From: Chrysaora quinquecirrha
Lineage: Eukaryota; Cnidaria; Scyphozoa; Semaeostomeae; Pelagiidae
Direction: 5' to 3'
Assembly (NCBI GenBank): GCA_014526335.1
Contig: JACTAT010000060.1
Location: forward strand, 1,402,369-1,466,368
DNA length: 64,000 nt
Shown: positions 46,370 to 57,060 of the stretch, piece after piece
Numbering within the stretch: the stretch's first letter is position 1
Layout of the letters: every line of letters begins with the position of its first letter
Position numbers and translations under genes: made by a program
Notes under the pieces: generated by a model
Seen by the model: the letters and a program-made list of their open reading frames with translations, nothing else
Database searches by the model: none
Told to the model about the DNA's origin: nothing

Positions 46370-49201
46370 ATGGCCGAAACAGCTACAGAAAAACTGAAGA
46401 AGCTTGAAGCTTTATTGAACAAGATTGGTCTTGGAACGCTAGCTCAAAAGTTCTGTGACGAGAAGCTAGATTTTGAGACGTTGCTTTCTGTCTCTGACAA
46501 AGAGCTAACACGTCTTGGGGTTGTAACAATTGGTGATAAAGTTAGACTCAGGAAACTTTGCAAGCAGGAAACTTCTTCAGCCTCATCAACATGGTCAGAA
46601 TCATCTACTATATCAGAAACAGCTGTCACACAATTTAGAAGAAGTAACCAAGATGCAGTAAGAGAATGTTCTTTTTTATTTCGTCCAGGAAATAGTAGTA
46701 GTGTAGCTCGTTCAACATCAAGGAGAGGAGGGCAAGAAACGAACACAGCCAGACCTAAAAAAATTTCACCTCCGAGGACAATTAAGGTTTTTTTGTTTGT
46801 CAAATAAATTTTCTTCGAAAATCCCAACGACATCAGAGAGGGAAATTTTAGAAAATGCTGGACTTGGATTTAAAAAAATTTAGCTAGACATGTCAGACAA
46901 TGAGGAGGAAGTATTGAAAAAGTTAACTTAATCAGCAACAGAACCAGGTGAGAAAACCACTTAGTCCGTATGAGTTTTTCGAAAAAAACGGTCCTGTGAA
47001 CTTTTTGTGTTAATTTTACTTTTTATACATCATTCCAAAGGTTTTGACATGCAGATTAAGAATTACGATGTTGCCATGACAAATTCTTTCATATTACTAG
47101 TGTGACGTAATGATTACGTCATGACAATTATTGGGATCATGGATTGAGCTACTTGTTCAAGAAAAACAATATTTTCACTTGGTAATACCAAATATATACC
47201 AAGATATACCAAATTATATTTATTGACATATACTAGCTCTTATTAATGTGACATCATAGTGACGTCATAACAGAAATTTGATTTTGATAAAATAATGGGT
47301 TAAATTGATTGGATAGAATGCCAAGCCCTATATTTTGTGTTTCTGAAATTATTGCAAACTATTTACGGTAGCAGAAAACATTTTTATATTGCTGAGAATA
47401 AGCCAATGGACAATGACGTCATCGATCGGAATGACAGATTCAGATTTCTTGACTTTTCTTCAATATATACAGCTTGACGACTTGTGCAGTGCATTCATTC
47501 ATGGATAGACACAAGAATAAAAAACTTTTGTTACATTAGAGAGATCTTGATCTCAACTTCAGCTCTTTGGTTAGTTCAGGCAAATAACAAACAAATGGAT
47601 CTTATCTCATGTCATTTCATTTTATTTTTGATTATTTAGGCAAGGTAGCCCGTCAATCCATCAGGATTGCTTTTTAGGGGGCCGTGAAATATATGGATAA
47701 GTATGTTCTTTGTCTCGGAGAACTGCATGCTGTATGTGCGCATTTGCAAAATTCTCACAAGCGCATTACAAAAGGCATTTAATATTGACAACACGAAAAA
47801 GTCCAGGAAAGTGTAAGTGAAATGTCTGACTACCTCAAGAAAGCAAATCTTTGTCAAATTATGCGTACCTTTGAAGAACAGCGGAAAGGAAAACAAAGTA
47901 ACAGTAAAAACATTTGCCATTTTTTTAAAGAATTAAAAAAGGTATATTTATTGATAAAAAGTATGATAATAATATGCAAAAGCTTTTTGGAATATGTCCA
48001 TCTTCAGTGCTCTATACAAGCAAAATGAGAAAACGTCAAGTTTAAACTTATTTGCAAGTGTAAAAGGAAAACAATCTAAAACAATTAAAACGTTGTTAAA
48101 ATGCTAATTTTGTATACATTTGCTCATGTTACTCCGTATCTGAATAGAATTAATTGGCTTGAGTCCATTTGGTCATTCAATGTGGGCATCTTTAGAGCTA
48201 TTAAAGCAGTTTCTAAATTTTTGCGTTTTTGTCTATTTTCAGGGGCACCCATGATCACTTTCCAATAGAATTTATGATTTGGGAACTGATTTAGATGCTT
48301 GGCTGGTTCAGAGTCCTTTGTCGGATTTTCATGCTCATTCCATCTTGTTTTTACATTTCTCTTTGTTTCACCAATATAATTTTCTTTGCATGAACAAACA
48401 CCTTCATAGATCTTACAAGCAGGGTAAGGGTTCTTTTCCTTCAAGGGAAAAAGCTGTTTAACAAAGTACTAAAACAAAGTACTTCAATTTCTTTTACATA
48501 TATTTGTAAGGTTGAAGTCATTTGTTTATGCATTGCGAGCTAGATTGGGTAAATAGAAACAGGCACTTTAACATCACAACAGCATGTATTTCATATGGAA
48601 AATGCTGATTTGGTAGATGGGCTTCCCACAGCACCAGATTTGCACATAACATCAGATTTACCCACATCAGCAGAGTTATCCGCAGCAACAGAAATAAAGA
48701 CAGGAATTGAATTACACACAGTATTAGAGTTACCTGTAGTAACGGAATGGGAGAAAAGTCTAGAAAACAAAATCAGAGATGTTGCAAGAGCACTCAAGGA
48801 TCAAGAGTTGGATCAAAACCCAGTTGAAATTCTTACAGCAATGCAGAAGAAGCTGGTATCAGGTAGAAAGCTAGAAATGGAGAATGTTACTGAAGATTGC
48901 AGTGTTGGCCAAACTAATTTTATAATGGTGGACAGGAACAATGCACTTGAAACTGGCTTTGATGAAAAAATGGCACTGAACAACAAATTTATCACACTGG
49001 AAGATCAGTTTTATAATGAGGTAAATAAGATATAACCAGTTGTTTTGTAGCACTTATTGAGGTTGGTGTATCCTATCCATGGCTCTGAAAACTGTTTTAT
49101 TTTAATTTCTGCCTTTTTTATAGCAAGCTAAAGACTATGGTGGTCCCAGAAAAGAGCTCTTCTTGATGATGATGAGAGAGATCAATGAAAAAATGTTTTA
49201 A
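46370..49201 (+). CDS. SAM-domain / HECT-like gene, interrupted
   Basis: First exon 46370-46785: Met start MAETATEKLKKLEALL, then a SAM-type fold (LGTLAQKFCDEKLDFETLL, ELTRLGVVTIGDKVRLRKLC), Ser/Thr-rich linker, donor at AAG|gtttttt. 46850-46930 carries ENAGLGFKKI, a family landmark, but with a TAG. Exon 48595-49020 (acidic, Met start) ends at donor gtaaat; the last exon 49124-49201 reads QAKDYGGPRKELFLMMMREI and stops early. DYGGPRKELF is the start of a HECT-like domain, which normally transfers ubiquitin through a Cys; that Cys is absent here. A GIY-YIG fragment lies between the halves. This type is repetitive in cnidarians. Confidence 0.55.
48124..48460 (-). pseudogene. GIY-YIG retroelement fragment inside the SAM/HECT gene
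   Basis: A minus-strand frame begins at PYPACKIYEGVCSCKENYIG (Cys-rich plus the YIG signature), continues ETKRNVKTRWNEHENPT, EPAKHL and ALIALKMPTLNDQ, and ends LFRYGVT. It is the C-terminal endonuclease tail of a Penelope-type element. It is antisense to the SAM/HECT gene and sits in what would be its large intron. Confidence 0.75.
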
Positions 49202-50164
49202 AATTGTCGTCAGCCAGCATTCCGTGATGAGTACAGAAAAATTTGCATTTCGTTTAGTATGCTTTGTTTGATTCTAAATTGGAAATAAAGGTTCCGATTA
49301 GCCATGTTTAAAGAATGTGATCATGTCTATGAGGCAATAAACAGAAAAGAATTGTCACCAATTACTGCTTTGTTGTTACATGTTCAGCTCTGATCCAAGC
49401 TTTATTTCCTATTTCCCCTCTCTTGTCCCCAACTCCCACTTAATCCAGCTCAACCCCTTCAGCAACAAATATTTATATCTGGAACTGCTTCAAATTATGA
49501 CTATGACAATAGGACTCCAATATCAGAGTTGAGGAAAGGAATGAAGAAATGAGAACTGTTCGGGTGAAATAGTGCTCTTTTTAACCTTCCATTTTACTTT
49601 GAATTTTGTGCAAATTCATAACATATGCTATGTGATTGTGGATGAGGTCCCCACCCTATCTTTTTCAGCGCATCAAACTGTGTAGGTTTAGGTTTGTGTA
49701 GATGCACGATTCGACCAAAATTTTCCTCTAACAGCCCTCACTGTTAGCATGTTCTAAATGTGAATGAACATAATTCAATCATGAGACGAAAAGACAGATT
49801 GCATATAGCTGCACCATATATACATTGAGTAGCATAAGAAAATTTTGTAACAGTTCCAAGGGAACCCCTTTGTTACTGAATGGAGTTAATTCCCTCCGCG
49901 ACAGCCGTCATTAATTATTGTTCCCACCATGCAAAACTTGATGTGGCACCAGTAAACTCGACTTAGTAGCCACATAATCTCTACCGCAAAGTTGACTCAT
50001 CCTGAGTATCAACAACTGTCTTATCTGGCAAGATTGACTCTAAAACAACAGCCCTTTCTTGGAAAGTTGGATTTGGAGGAATCAAAGTTCCTATCCATAT
50101 TTAATAAATGCTTCAAGGTTGTACTTAAAAAAACTTCGGTTCCATGGAACCTGGAAGGGCAACA
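49202..50164. other. No gene recognised
   Basis: Region between the SAM/HECT gene and the 175-bp array. No conserved frame or repeat landmarks found. Confidence 0.4.
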
Positions 50165-50588
50165 CCTAAACTAAACTTTGTTAAAAAAGATAAACTTTGT
50201 TTGGTGTTTGTTGCCCCATCAGAGACTTAGGGAGAGAGCGTGTTTTTCACTTACCATGATGTCATTTAACTCAATTTAGTGGAAAAAGTTTTGAGGCTGG
50301 ACTTTGAAACATTTTGTCCCACCTTTTTCATATCAAATATGGAATCTACAAGTGTTCAACTATTAAATAGACTTTGTTTAGTGTTTGTGGCCCCATCAGA
50401 GACTAAAGGAGGGAGCATGTTTCTACAACATTACCTCATTCAGCTCAATTGAGTGCCTTGCAAAAGCATTGAGGCTGGACATCAAAACATGTTGTCCCAC
50501 CTTTTTCATGTCCAATATGGAATCTAGAAGTGTTAAATTATTAAATAAACTGTGTTTGGTGTTTGTGGTCCCATCAAAGACTTAAGCC
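50165..50588. repeat. Tandem repeat, ~175-bp unit (left block)
   Basis: The landmark CTTTGTTTGGTGTTTGT recurs near 50196, 50369 and 50547, spaced 173 and 178 bp. Units share CATATCAAATATGGAATCTA and GAGGCTGGAC. The last unit stops at GACTTA, immediately before the Harbinger-like end GCCCGCCGCACACGG. Confidence 0.85.
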
Positions 50589-50844
50589 CGCCGCACACGG
50601 AGAGGAAAGTGCTCAGCAAAGTGGCATGAATGTCATTTTGCTCAGGAAGATTCTCGCCTGTGCGGATGATTTTCGCTGAGGAAATACTCATTTGTGTAGC
50701 TGAGAAAAATATCTATCGTGTTTGATATTTTCTGCCATGCGTGCCAAAATTCTCACTGTCTGCGGTGTCATTGAGAATTCTGCTCACTGCCTTGAGTGCT
50801 CACGTGCTCGTGTTGCCATGGTATCGACCACAGGTCAAAACAAG

Positions 50845-53287
50845 ATGGCGACTCAAAGTTTAGTCAAAGATGTTGTTAACGAGGAAAAACTCATTGATTT
50901 GTGGCCTGACTACCCATGTATGTACGATGTGAGGTCACCAGAATTGAAAAATAGAGACAAAAGGGAGAAGGCTGTTACCGAAATGGCTCAGAAGCTGGAA
51001 CAAACAGGTATGTAAAAGTCAGAAACTTTTAACATGTTTTTTCACTAAAATAGCAGCAGAACTTAAGCCTTACTTAGGCCCTGGTATAACCATCATCTAC
51101 CTACGGTGATTGCTTAAAATCGGTTTGATGAGCACTTTTGATTGAAACGTAAAAGAATATAATATTTTGCAAACATTCTTTAGATACAGTTAATATGCTG
51201 TATTAAAATGAAAAATGAAAAGATACAGAATTATGAAGATAGTCCTCGGCAATAATGGATGCAAAGATACCATTTCTTTTTAGGACTAGGGGTAAACTGG
51301 GTTCTCATATTACCACAGATGATTAAAAAAGCATCCATCGAAAAATAAAAGGCCGGGGTTTTTTCAACCAAAATTAAACAACCCTGCATCCAAAAATGAT
51401 ATCCATAAATAAGTCAGAAATTTCATTTTGTCTTCAAGCCACAAATTTTTCTTTTTTAAGGGGACTGGATAAGGATGAAACTGAGAACTTTGAGAAATGC
51501 GTACACAAAATTGAAAAAAGCCCCAAGCAGTGGAAGTGCACGGAAGACAGCAGGGAAGAGGGCGACATGGCTCCTTGAAAAACTTCAGTTCCTGGCTCCA
51601 CATGTGGCAACAAGAAACTCAATTTCTAACATTGATGTGGTAAGTAAATTCACAATTGTGATCAAAAATTGAAAAGTCTTTAAAATATTTAGAATGGCCA
51701 TAAAGCAAAAATAACAAGTTTTCATAATGTGCAGTGTCTATGTCATACATTTCCTATACAGAAAAAGTTTTTGATATATTATTTGTTCAGCAAAAATGTT
51801 CAGATCATGTGCTCTTGCCATGGCACCTTTCCCTGATCAGACATAAAAAAATTAGTGAGATGAAGACGTTGTTCTTTTGCTATTTGCGATGGATTCCTAT
51901 CAGAACTTGGAGCCAAATCAGTTAAGGATGGATCATTTCTCCAAACTCCAGCGTTAAGTTGGTGATTCTCAAGGTCTTCAACATCACAGACACTAGTATA
52001 CCACATTTTGTTTTTTTCCACCATATAATTGTGGAGGCAGGATGCAGCCAAAATTATATGAGACACTGTATCTGGGCCAAGATTGATAGGGCCAAGGAAA
52101 ACCCGAAAGCGATTTGCCAGTATGCCAAAAGCATTCTCTGAAACTCTTCTAGCTCGTGACAAACGGTAGTTGAAAACCCTTTTGCATGTGTCAAGATGTC
52201 TGTGTGGGTAAGGCTTTAGTAAGTGCTCACTCATTGGAAAAGCATCATCACCCACTATATGATAGGATACTTTTGTTTGGCTGTTGGGCATAATGATGAC
52301 AGGTTCAGGCAAGTTCAGAGAACCATTGAATAAGGCTCGCTTTAGTGTTGAGTCATTGAAAACGCCAGCATCCCCTGCACGTCCTGCAGCCCCAACATCC
52401 ACATAAATGAACTTATAATTTGCATCAACCAATGCCATGAGCAATACACTGAAGAAATGCTTATAATTGAAGAACTCAGAGCCACTGTTGTCAGGTTGCT
52501 GTACAGCAATGTGTTTGCCATCAATTGCCCCTATGCAGCATGGGTAGTTCCACTTTTGTTGGAATTCCTGAGCTGTTTTCTGCCACTCTTCTGTTGTTGA
52601 TGGAATCTACAAAAGAAAGAACTTTTAAGGTGTGTTTTATCTTATTTTTTTCAGCCACCATCACTGAATACTTCTGACACCAGCATAATAGACAATGAAG
52701 ATGAAAATTTGGATGATGAGGTAGAATCCCTTATACAGATGAAAGACACCCCAGAGCCAAGTGAGGCATCGACCTCTTCAGTAACACCAAAAACTTCCGC
52801 CAGGGGATCATCTGGTAAAAGACAGCATGAAGAGGACAAACTTATACAAAGTCTTACACAATCAATTTCCAGCAAATTAAGTAAGAAAAGTGAGGGGAGC
52901 AAACAAAATCCAACCACCACATTTTCTAACTATATTGCATCTCAATTGTCTGAGCTAGATGCAAAGACTAGAGCTGTAGCTCAGCATAAGATAAATGAAA
53001 TTTTATTTCAAGCCCAGATGGGCACTTTGATGGAAAATGAAGCAAGACGATTCCCCCCGCAACAGTACATGACTCATCAGTATGAGACAAGGCCCTGGAA
53101 TTCGCAAAACCCATCTCAGTCTATGGGATTGCCACAAGGCTATCAGCATCAGGAAAATGACTGGGCCCCACCAAAATCACAACAACCTGACGGAGTGGCC
53201 CAACCCAGAATGCACCTGATGTCACTAACTCAAGGAGACTTCTCCAATGACGCTAATGATTATTCAACAAGACTTACATCTTTGTAA
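50845..53287 (+). CDS. MADF/BESS-domain accessory protein of a Harbinger element
   Basis: Three exons, 50845-51007, 51461-51639 and 52655-53287, joined at phases 1 and 0 with clean gtatgt/ag and gtaagt/ag borders, give about 324 residues. Residues 1-100 form an MADF-type helix bundle: LIDLWPDYPCMYDV, MKLRTLRNAYTKLKK, KRATWLLEKLQFLAPHV. The middle is acidic and Ser-rich. FSNYIASQLSELDAKTRAVA with HKINEILFQA resembles a BESS motif; the tail is Gln/Pro/Asn-rich. In PIF/Harbinger elements a partner of this kind binds DNA and helps the transposase enter the nucleus. The 50845 Met is chosen because MADF homology starts soon after. No stop disrupts the frame. Confidence 0.8.
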
Positions 53288-54684
53288 TAATGAGATAGAT
53301 GTGACTGTTTTCTATGAACTCTTGATTGACTTATATTATATCAATTATATTATTGTTCACAAAAAGGTCATATTTTAGGAGAAAACATACTTTTAGATAT
53401 TGATCCTTCATAACTTTGTGTAGTGCCTCACAAGTTTCTTTGATGATGCCCGAAACAGTTCGCTCTCCTAATCTGTATTGAAATGCCAAGCTTCTAAAGC
53501 TCTCCCCTGAAATCAAGAAGACATCACATTGCAAATAATTGGGAAATTTATTGTTTAAAAGCAATTTATTATCAACAAATTGTTCTACAGTACTTTGTTT
53601 AGCTTAAGATACTTCATATCCAGATAAAAAGTTGACAAGCCTTTGCTGAGGGGCAGCCCTCTTCATTTATGGTGACTAAATTGTAATTGGTCAATCAGTA
53701 ACTAGCTTGCGTGCAGATTTTACTTTTCAGCTGCGGAGGGCCAACAGCAAAATCAATAATATCAGAAATTTAAATTTTTCTGAAGCCAATGACTGAGGGT
53801 CTACTGGGGTAAAAAGGGGAAGCTTGGGGTAAATGGGTAGGGTGAAAAATCTAGATAAATTTTGCCAAAATCTTTGTTCGGGGTTTTCCTCTACCTAGAA
53901 CTGCTCTAACTACCCCCCTTGGCATAATGAATGTTGATTTTTCAGTTCCGGGTCTACTATTTTCCAGCAATCAACACTACCCATTTTACCCCAGCCTACC
54001 CATTTTACCCCAGTAGACCCTTATGCGTTGTAGCCCAATGTTGTAGCCTTGCACACATTAACATCACAAGAATGCTTAAGAACTCTTGAGAATTTTTAAG
54101 AAGCATTTATATTATTTAAGAATTCTTGAGCCATATGAAAGACTGTAAATTTATCTCGACCAGAATTCTTAAGAAACTGAAAATATTCTCAAGAAATCTT
54201 ATGAATTCTTGAGAATTCTAGGTAGGAAAACCATGTTAATGTGCGCAAGGCCTGCAATGTAAGTTTTCGGGGATATGCAATCTTTGGTACGATAGTTGGT
54301 AGTTTGTTGTGAATTTAATCTTTGTAAGGTTTAAGAATAAATATTTGGAAGCTGATTTTGATGAAGAAGTATGGAGAAACTGGGTAGAAATAGTAGGCCT
54401 AAGGCCTAGCCACATTGTTATACTAGATTGTTATATACCTGGCTGAGAATAAGGAGCCCTGTTAACAAAAAGATTGTAGAATACTTACCGGTTGCAAGGA
54501 AGCGAAGGGTAACAGAGAGCCTCTCAGAGGGACTTATTGATGGCCTCATTACGCTATCTTCTTTGGTTATCAGATTACCAACAAGTTCAAGAACTTCGCG
54601 AAACGCATCTCGATCAAGCCTGTGGTACTGGCGAAAGCCCTCCACATCTTCCACATCTAGTTCACAGATAAGCCCAGCATATGA
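51800..54684 (-). CDS. PIF/Harbinger DDE transposase, N-terminus truncated
   Basis: Minus-strand exons: 54489-54684 (FRQYHRLDRDAFREVLELVG, SPSERLSVTLRFLATG), 53391-53506 (SLAFQYRLGERTVSGIIKET) and 51800-52606. Phases match (1 and 0), with gtaagt and gtatgt donors. The last exon has GAIDGKHIAVQQPD (first Asp), GRAGDAGVFNDS (second Asp), YPHRHLDTC, FNYRLSRARRVSENAFGIL (Glu) and LAASCLHNYMVE. The DDE triad is intact with no internal stop. Upstream of ELDVEDVEGF the frame hits a TAA at 54685-54687 with no Met, so the start is lost or lies in a missing exon. HARBI1-type hosts also exist, but the MADF gene beside it argues for a transposon. Confidence 0.85.
53796..54019. mobile_element. 223-bp MITE with inverted repeats
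   Basis: The left end GGGTCTACTGGGGTAAAAAG and the right end, which reads GGGTCTACTGGGGTAAAATG as reverse complement, match at 19 of 20 bases. Both arms repeat GGGGTAAA(A)TGGGTAG. No ORF. It lies in the transposase intron 53507-54488. Confidence 0.75.
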
Positions 54685-54985
54685 TTACTATGACACCATT
54701 CAACTCAATTGAGTGCCTTGCAAAAAGCATTGAGGCTGGACATTAAAACACTTTGTCCAACCTTTTTTATATCAAATATGGAATCTAGAAGTGTGAAACT
54801 ATCAAATAAACTTTGCTTGGTGTTTGTAGCCCCAAAAGAGACTCAGGGAGGGAGCGCTTTTTTCACTTACCATGACGTCATTGAGTTCAATTTAGTGCAT
54901 TGCAAAAAGCTTTGACGCTGTGCATTGAAACATTTTGTCGCACCTTTTTCATATCAAATATGGAATCTAGAAGTGTTATGTTCTA
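54685..54985. repeat. Tandem repeat, ~175-bp unit (right block)
   Basis: Nearly two units of the 50165-50588 family: CTCAATTGAGTGCCTTGCAA, CATATCAAATATGGAATCTA, AACTTTGCTTGGTGTTTGTA. Orientation is the same as the left block. Confidence 0.85.
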
Positions 54986-55077
54986 ATGATCTGATGTTTG
55001 ATGATGCTTTATAAATACAACCATTAATATTACAACCACCCTGACTGGCTTGTATATTCAATCAAAGAAAATAAAAT

Positions 55078-57060
55078 GTTCTGTTTTTGCTGCTGGCTAT
55101 TTCCATGTAAAGGAGAGAAAGGGTTCATGAATAACTGGGGAGAGGTTGGTCTTTCTAATTTCAAGAAAGGGCTTGAGAAAATATGCTTGCATGAAGAATC
55201 GTCATTGCATATTGCTAGATTAGCAAAATGGAAGTCATTCCAGCATCATCATTCACGCGGAAAAACTATTGACTCAGCATTTCAACAGCAGCTTGAAAGC
55301 GAAAGAGAAAAAACTTTCAAGATTCTTGACTGTATTTTTTCAGCAACATTGTTCTTGGCACTACAAGGAATAGCTTTCAGGGGTCACCGTTTTGAGAGTC
55401 AAGACGGCTGGTAAGAAAGTTTTGAGAATAGCGGAAATTACTTGGAACTGTTGAAGCTTATGGTGAGACAGGATCCTCTATTGGAAGCCCATTTAGGAAG
55501 CAAGAAGTCGAGGGCGTAGTACATTTCACCTCACATTCAAAACGAGGTTATTTGCTCCATCGCCACTGTTATACGAGACAACATTGTAAAAGAAGTTCAA
55601 GATGCCAAATACTTTTGCATAATCTTAGATACGACACAAGATATTAGCCATACAGATCAGCTTGCATTTTCGGTTAGGTACGTGCAGCAGGATGGAAACC
55701 CATTGAGCGCTTCCTTTGCTTTGAGGTTAAGGAAAGTTGCAAAGCAGCTGACTTTCGTGACAAACTTCTTATCTTACTGGAAAGGTATGGTTTAGACCCT
55801 AGTCTAATACGAGGCCAAGCAATGGATGGTTGCTCAACCATGTCAGGCCATATCAGAGGACTACAAGTTTTAACCCAAGAAATAAGTAGTTCAGCTCTTT
55901 ATGTGCATTGTATGGCCTACAGATTGAACCTTGTTTTAGTTAAAGCTGCAACAAACAATACACAAGTAAAGTCGTTTTTTGGCCTTCTCGAAAAGTTGTA
56001 TAGCTTATGCCAAAAGCTATTTCATATACGTGTTGAGCAGCAAGAGCCAGTGCCGTAGAAAATGTAAGGGATAACTTTGAGTGTTATATTGGAGATCTTG
56101 GAAACTTAATTGCTTGCAATGAGCTTAATGCATCTTACCGATGCTGAGGCTCTCATTAAAAGTATAATGAGTTTTGAATTTTTGATCATGCTGTACTTGT
56201 GGTTCGATATCCTCTCCAAAACGAAGGGTGCAAAAGACAAGGTTCAAGGTCCAATGTTAAATGTTGGCATTTCATGTCAGTTGGCTAAGAGTTGTGTGCA
56301 GCAGTTTTCTTCTATGAGAGCTAGCGACAAGCATTTTGACGAAATAATAAAGAAGGCTGAAGACCATAATTCTTCGTGTGAGATTCGAACAGAATTTACA
56401 AGAAAACGAGTTTCAAGATGAAAAAGATTTGATGATGAAGATGCAGTAGATGATCCCATTATTGATGCAAAGAGAAGATTTAAAATCGAGATTTACAAAG
56501 ATATTTTTGACACAATGATTACAGATTTAGAAGCATGATTTAGCAACACAACGATAGGGGTTCTAAAAGTGCTACAATGCATATCTCCTGCAAACATCAT
56601 ATCAGAGAAATCATCAAGCAAGTCACCAGCGGAATCTGATTTAAAAGATCTCTCCACCCTGATGCAATTCTACGAAAAAGATCTTTCCTTGAAAGATTTG
56701 GTGTCTCGAGAATATGAGAATCTTTTCCTGGTTTTGAATACTTGGGAATGAAGGTGAAGCTGTTTCAAGAGATCACAAAGATTTGCTTCAGTTCCTGCAG
56801 AAATTCAATATAGCTATGTTGTTGCGATTACCCCTCACGTATCATCGGCCCATGATGAAAGAGCATTTAGTTGCTTGAAGCGAGTCAAAACATTATAGAG
56901 AAGTACAATATCCGAGGATCGACTTTCTAATCTTGCTTGCATCTTGATCAATAGAGAAACTGTGGCTATAATTTATCTGCGAGATTTGCAACTGCCCCTT
57001 TCAAAAGAAAAGACCAGAAAAATGCTTGATATGCAAAGCCACATTTGACAGTGCTTAAAA
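55078..57060 (+). pseudogene. hAT transposase (DUF4371/ZMYM1-like), copy 2 with N-terminus
   Basis: The frame begins at 55076-55414 with MFCFCCWLFPCKGEKGF, a zinc-finger-like Cys pair, then NFKKGLEKICLHEESSLH and LFLALQGIAFRGHRFES, known landmarks of the N-terminal part of this hAT group. A TAA follows at DGW, after which the same frame goes on as SGNYLELLKLMV and the blocks described for copy 1, ending in the dimerisation segment near 56840-56980. Stops are shared with copy 1, so the gene was dead before it was duplicated. Confidence 0.85.

Larger units (their letters stand above)
50589..54684. mobile_element. PIF/Harbinger DNA transposon, right end truncated
   Basis: About 4.1 kb holding both proteins typical of this superfamily: an MADF-type protein on the plus strand and a DDE transposase on the minus strand, converging near 51.8-53.3 kb. 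The left end reads GCCCGCCGCACACGGAGAGG just after TTA, the three-base target of the superfamily. No inverted partner is found at the right: the transposase frame runs into array sequence near 54684 without a start codon. A 223-bp MITE (53796-54019) lies in its first intron. Confidence 0.7.

Noticed and set aside
50589..54684. Paired terminal inverted repeats for the Harbinger element
   Set aside because: The GC-rich left terminus has no inverted partner at the right; the right end was judged truncated.
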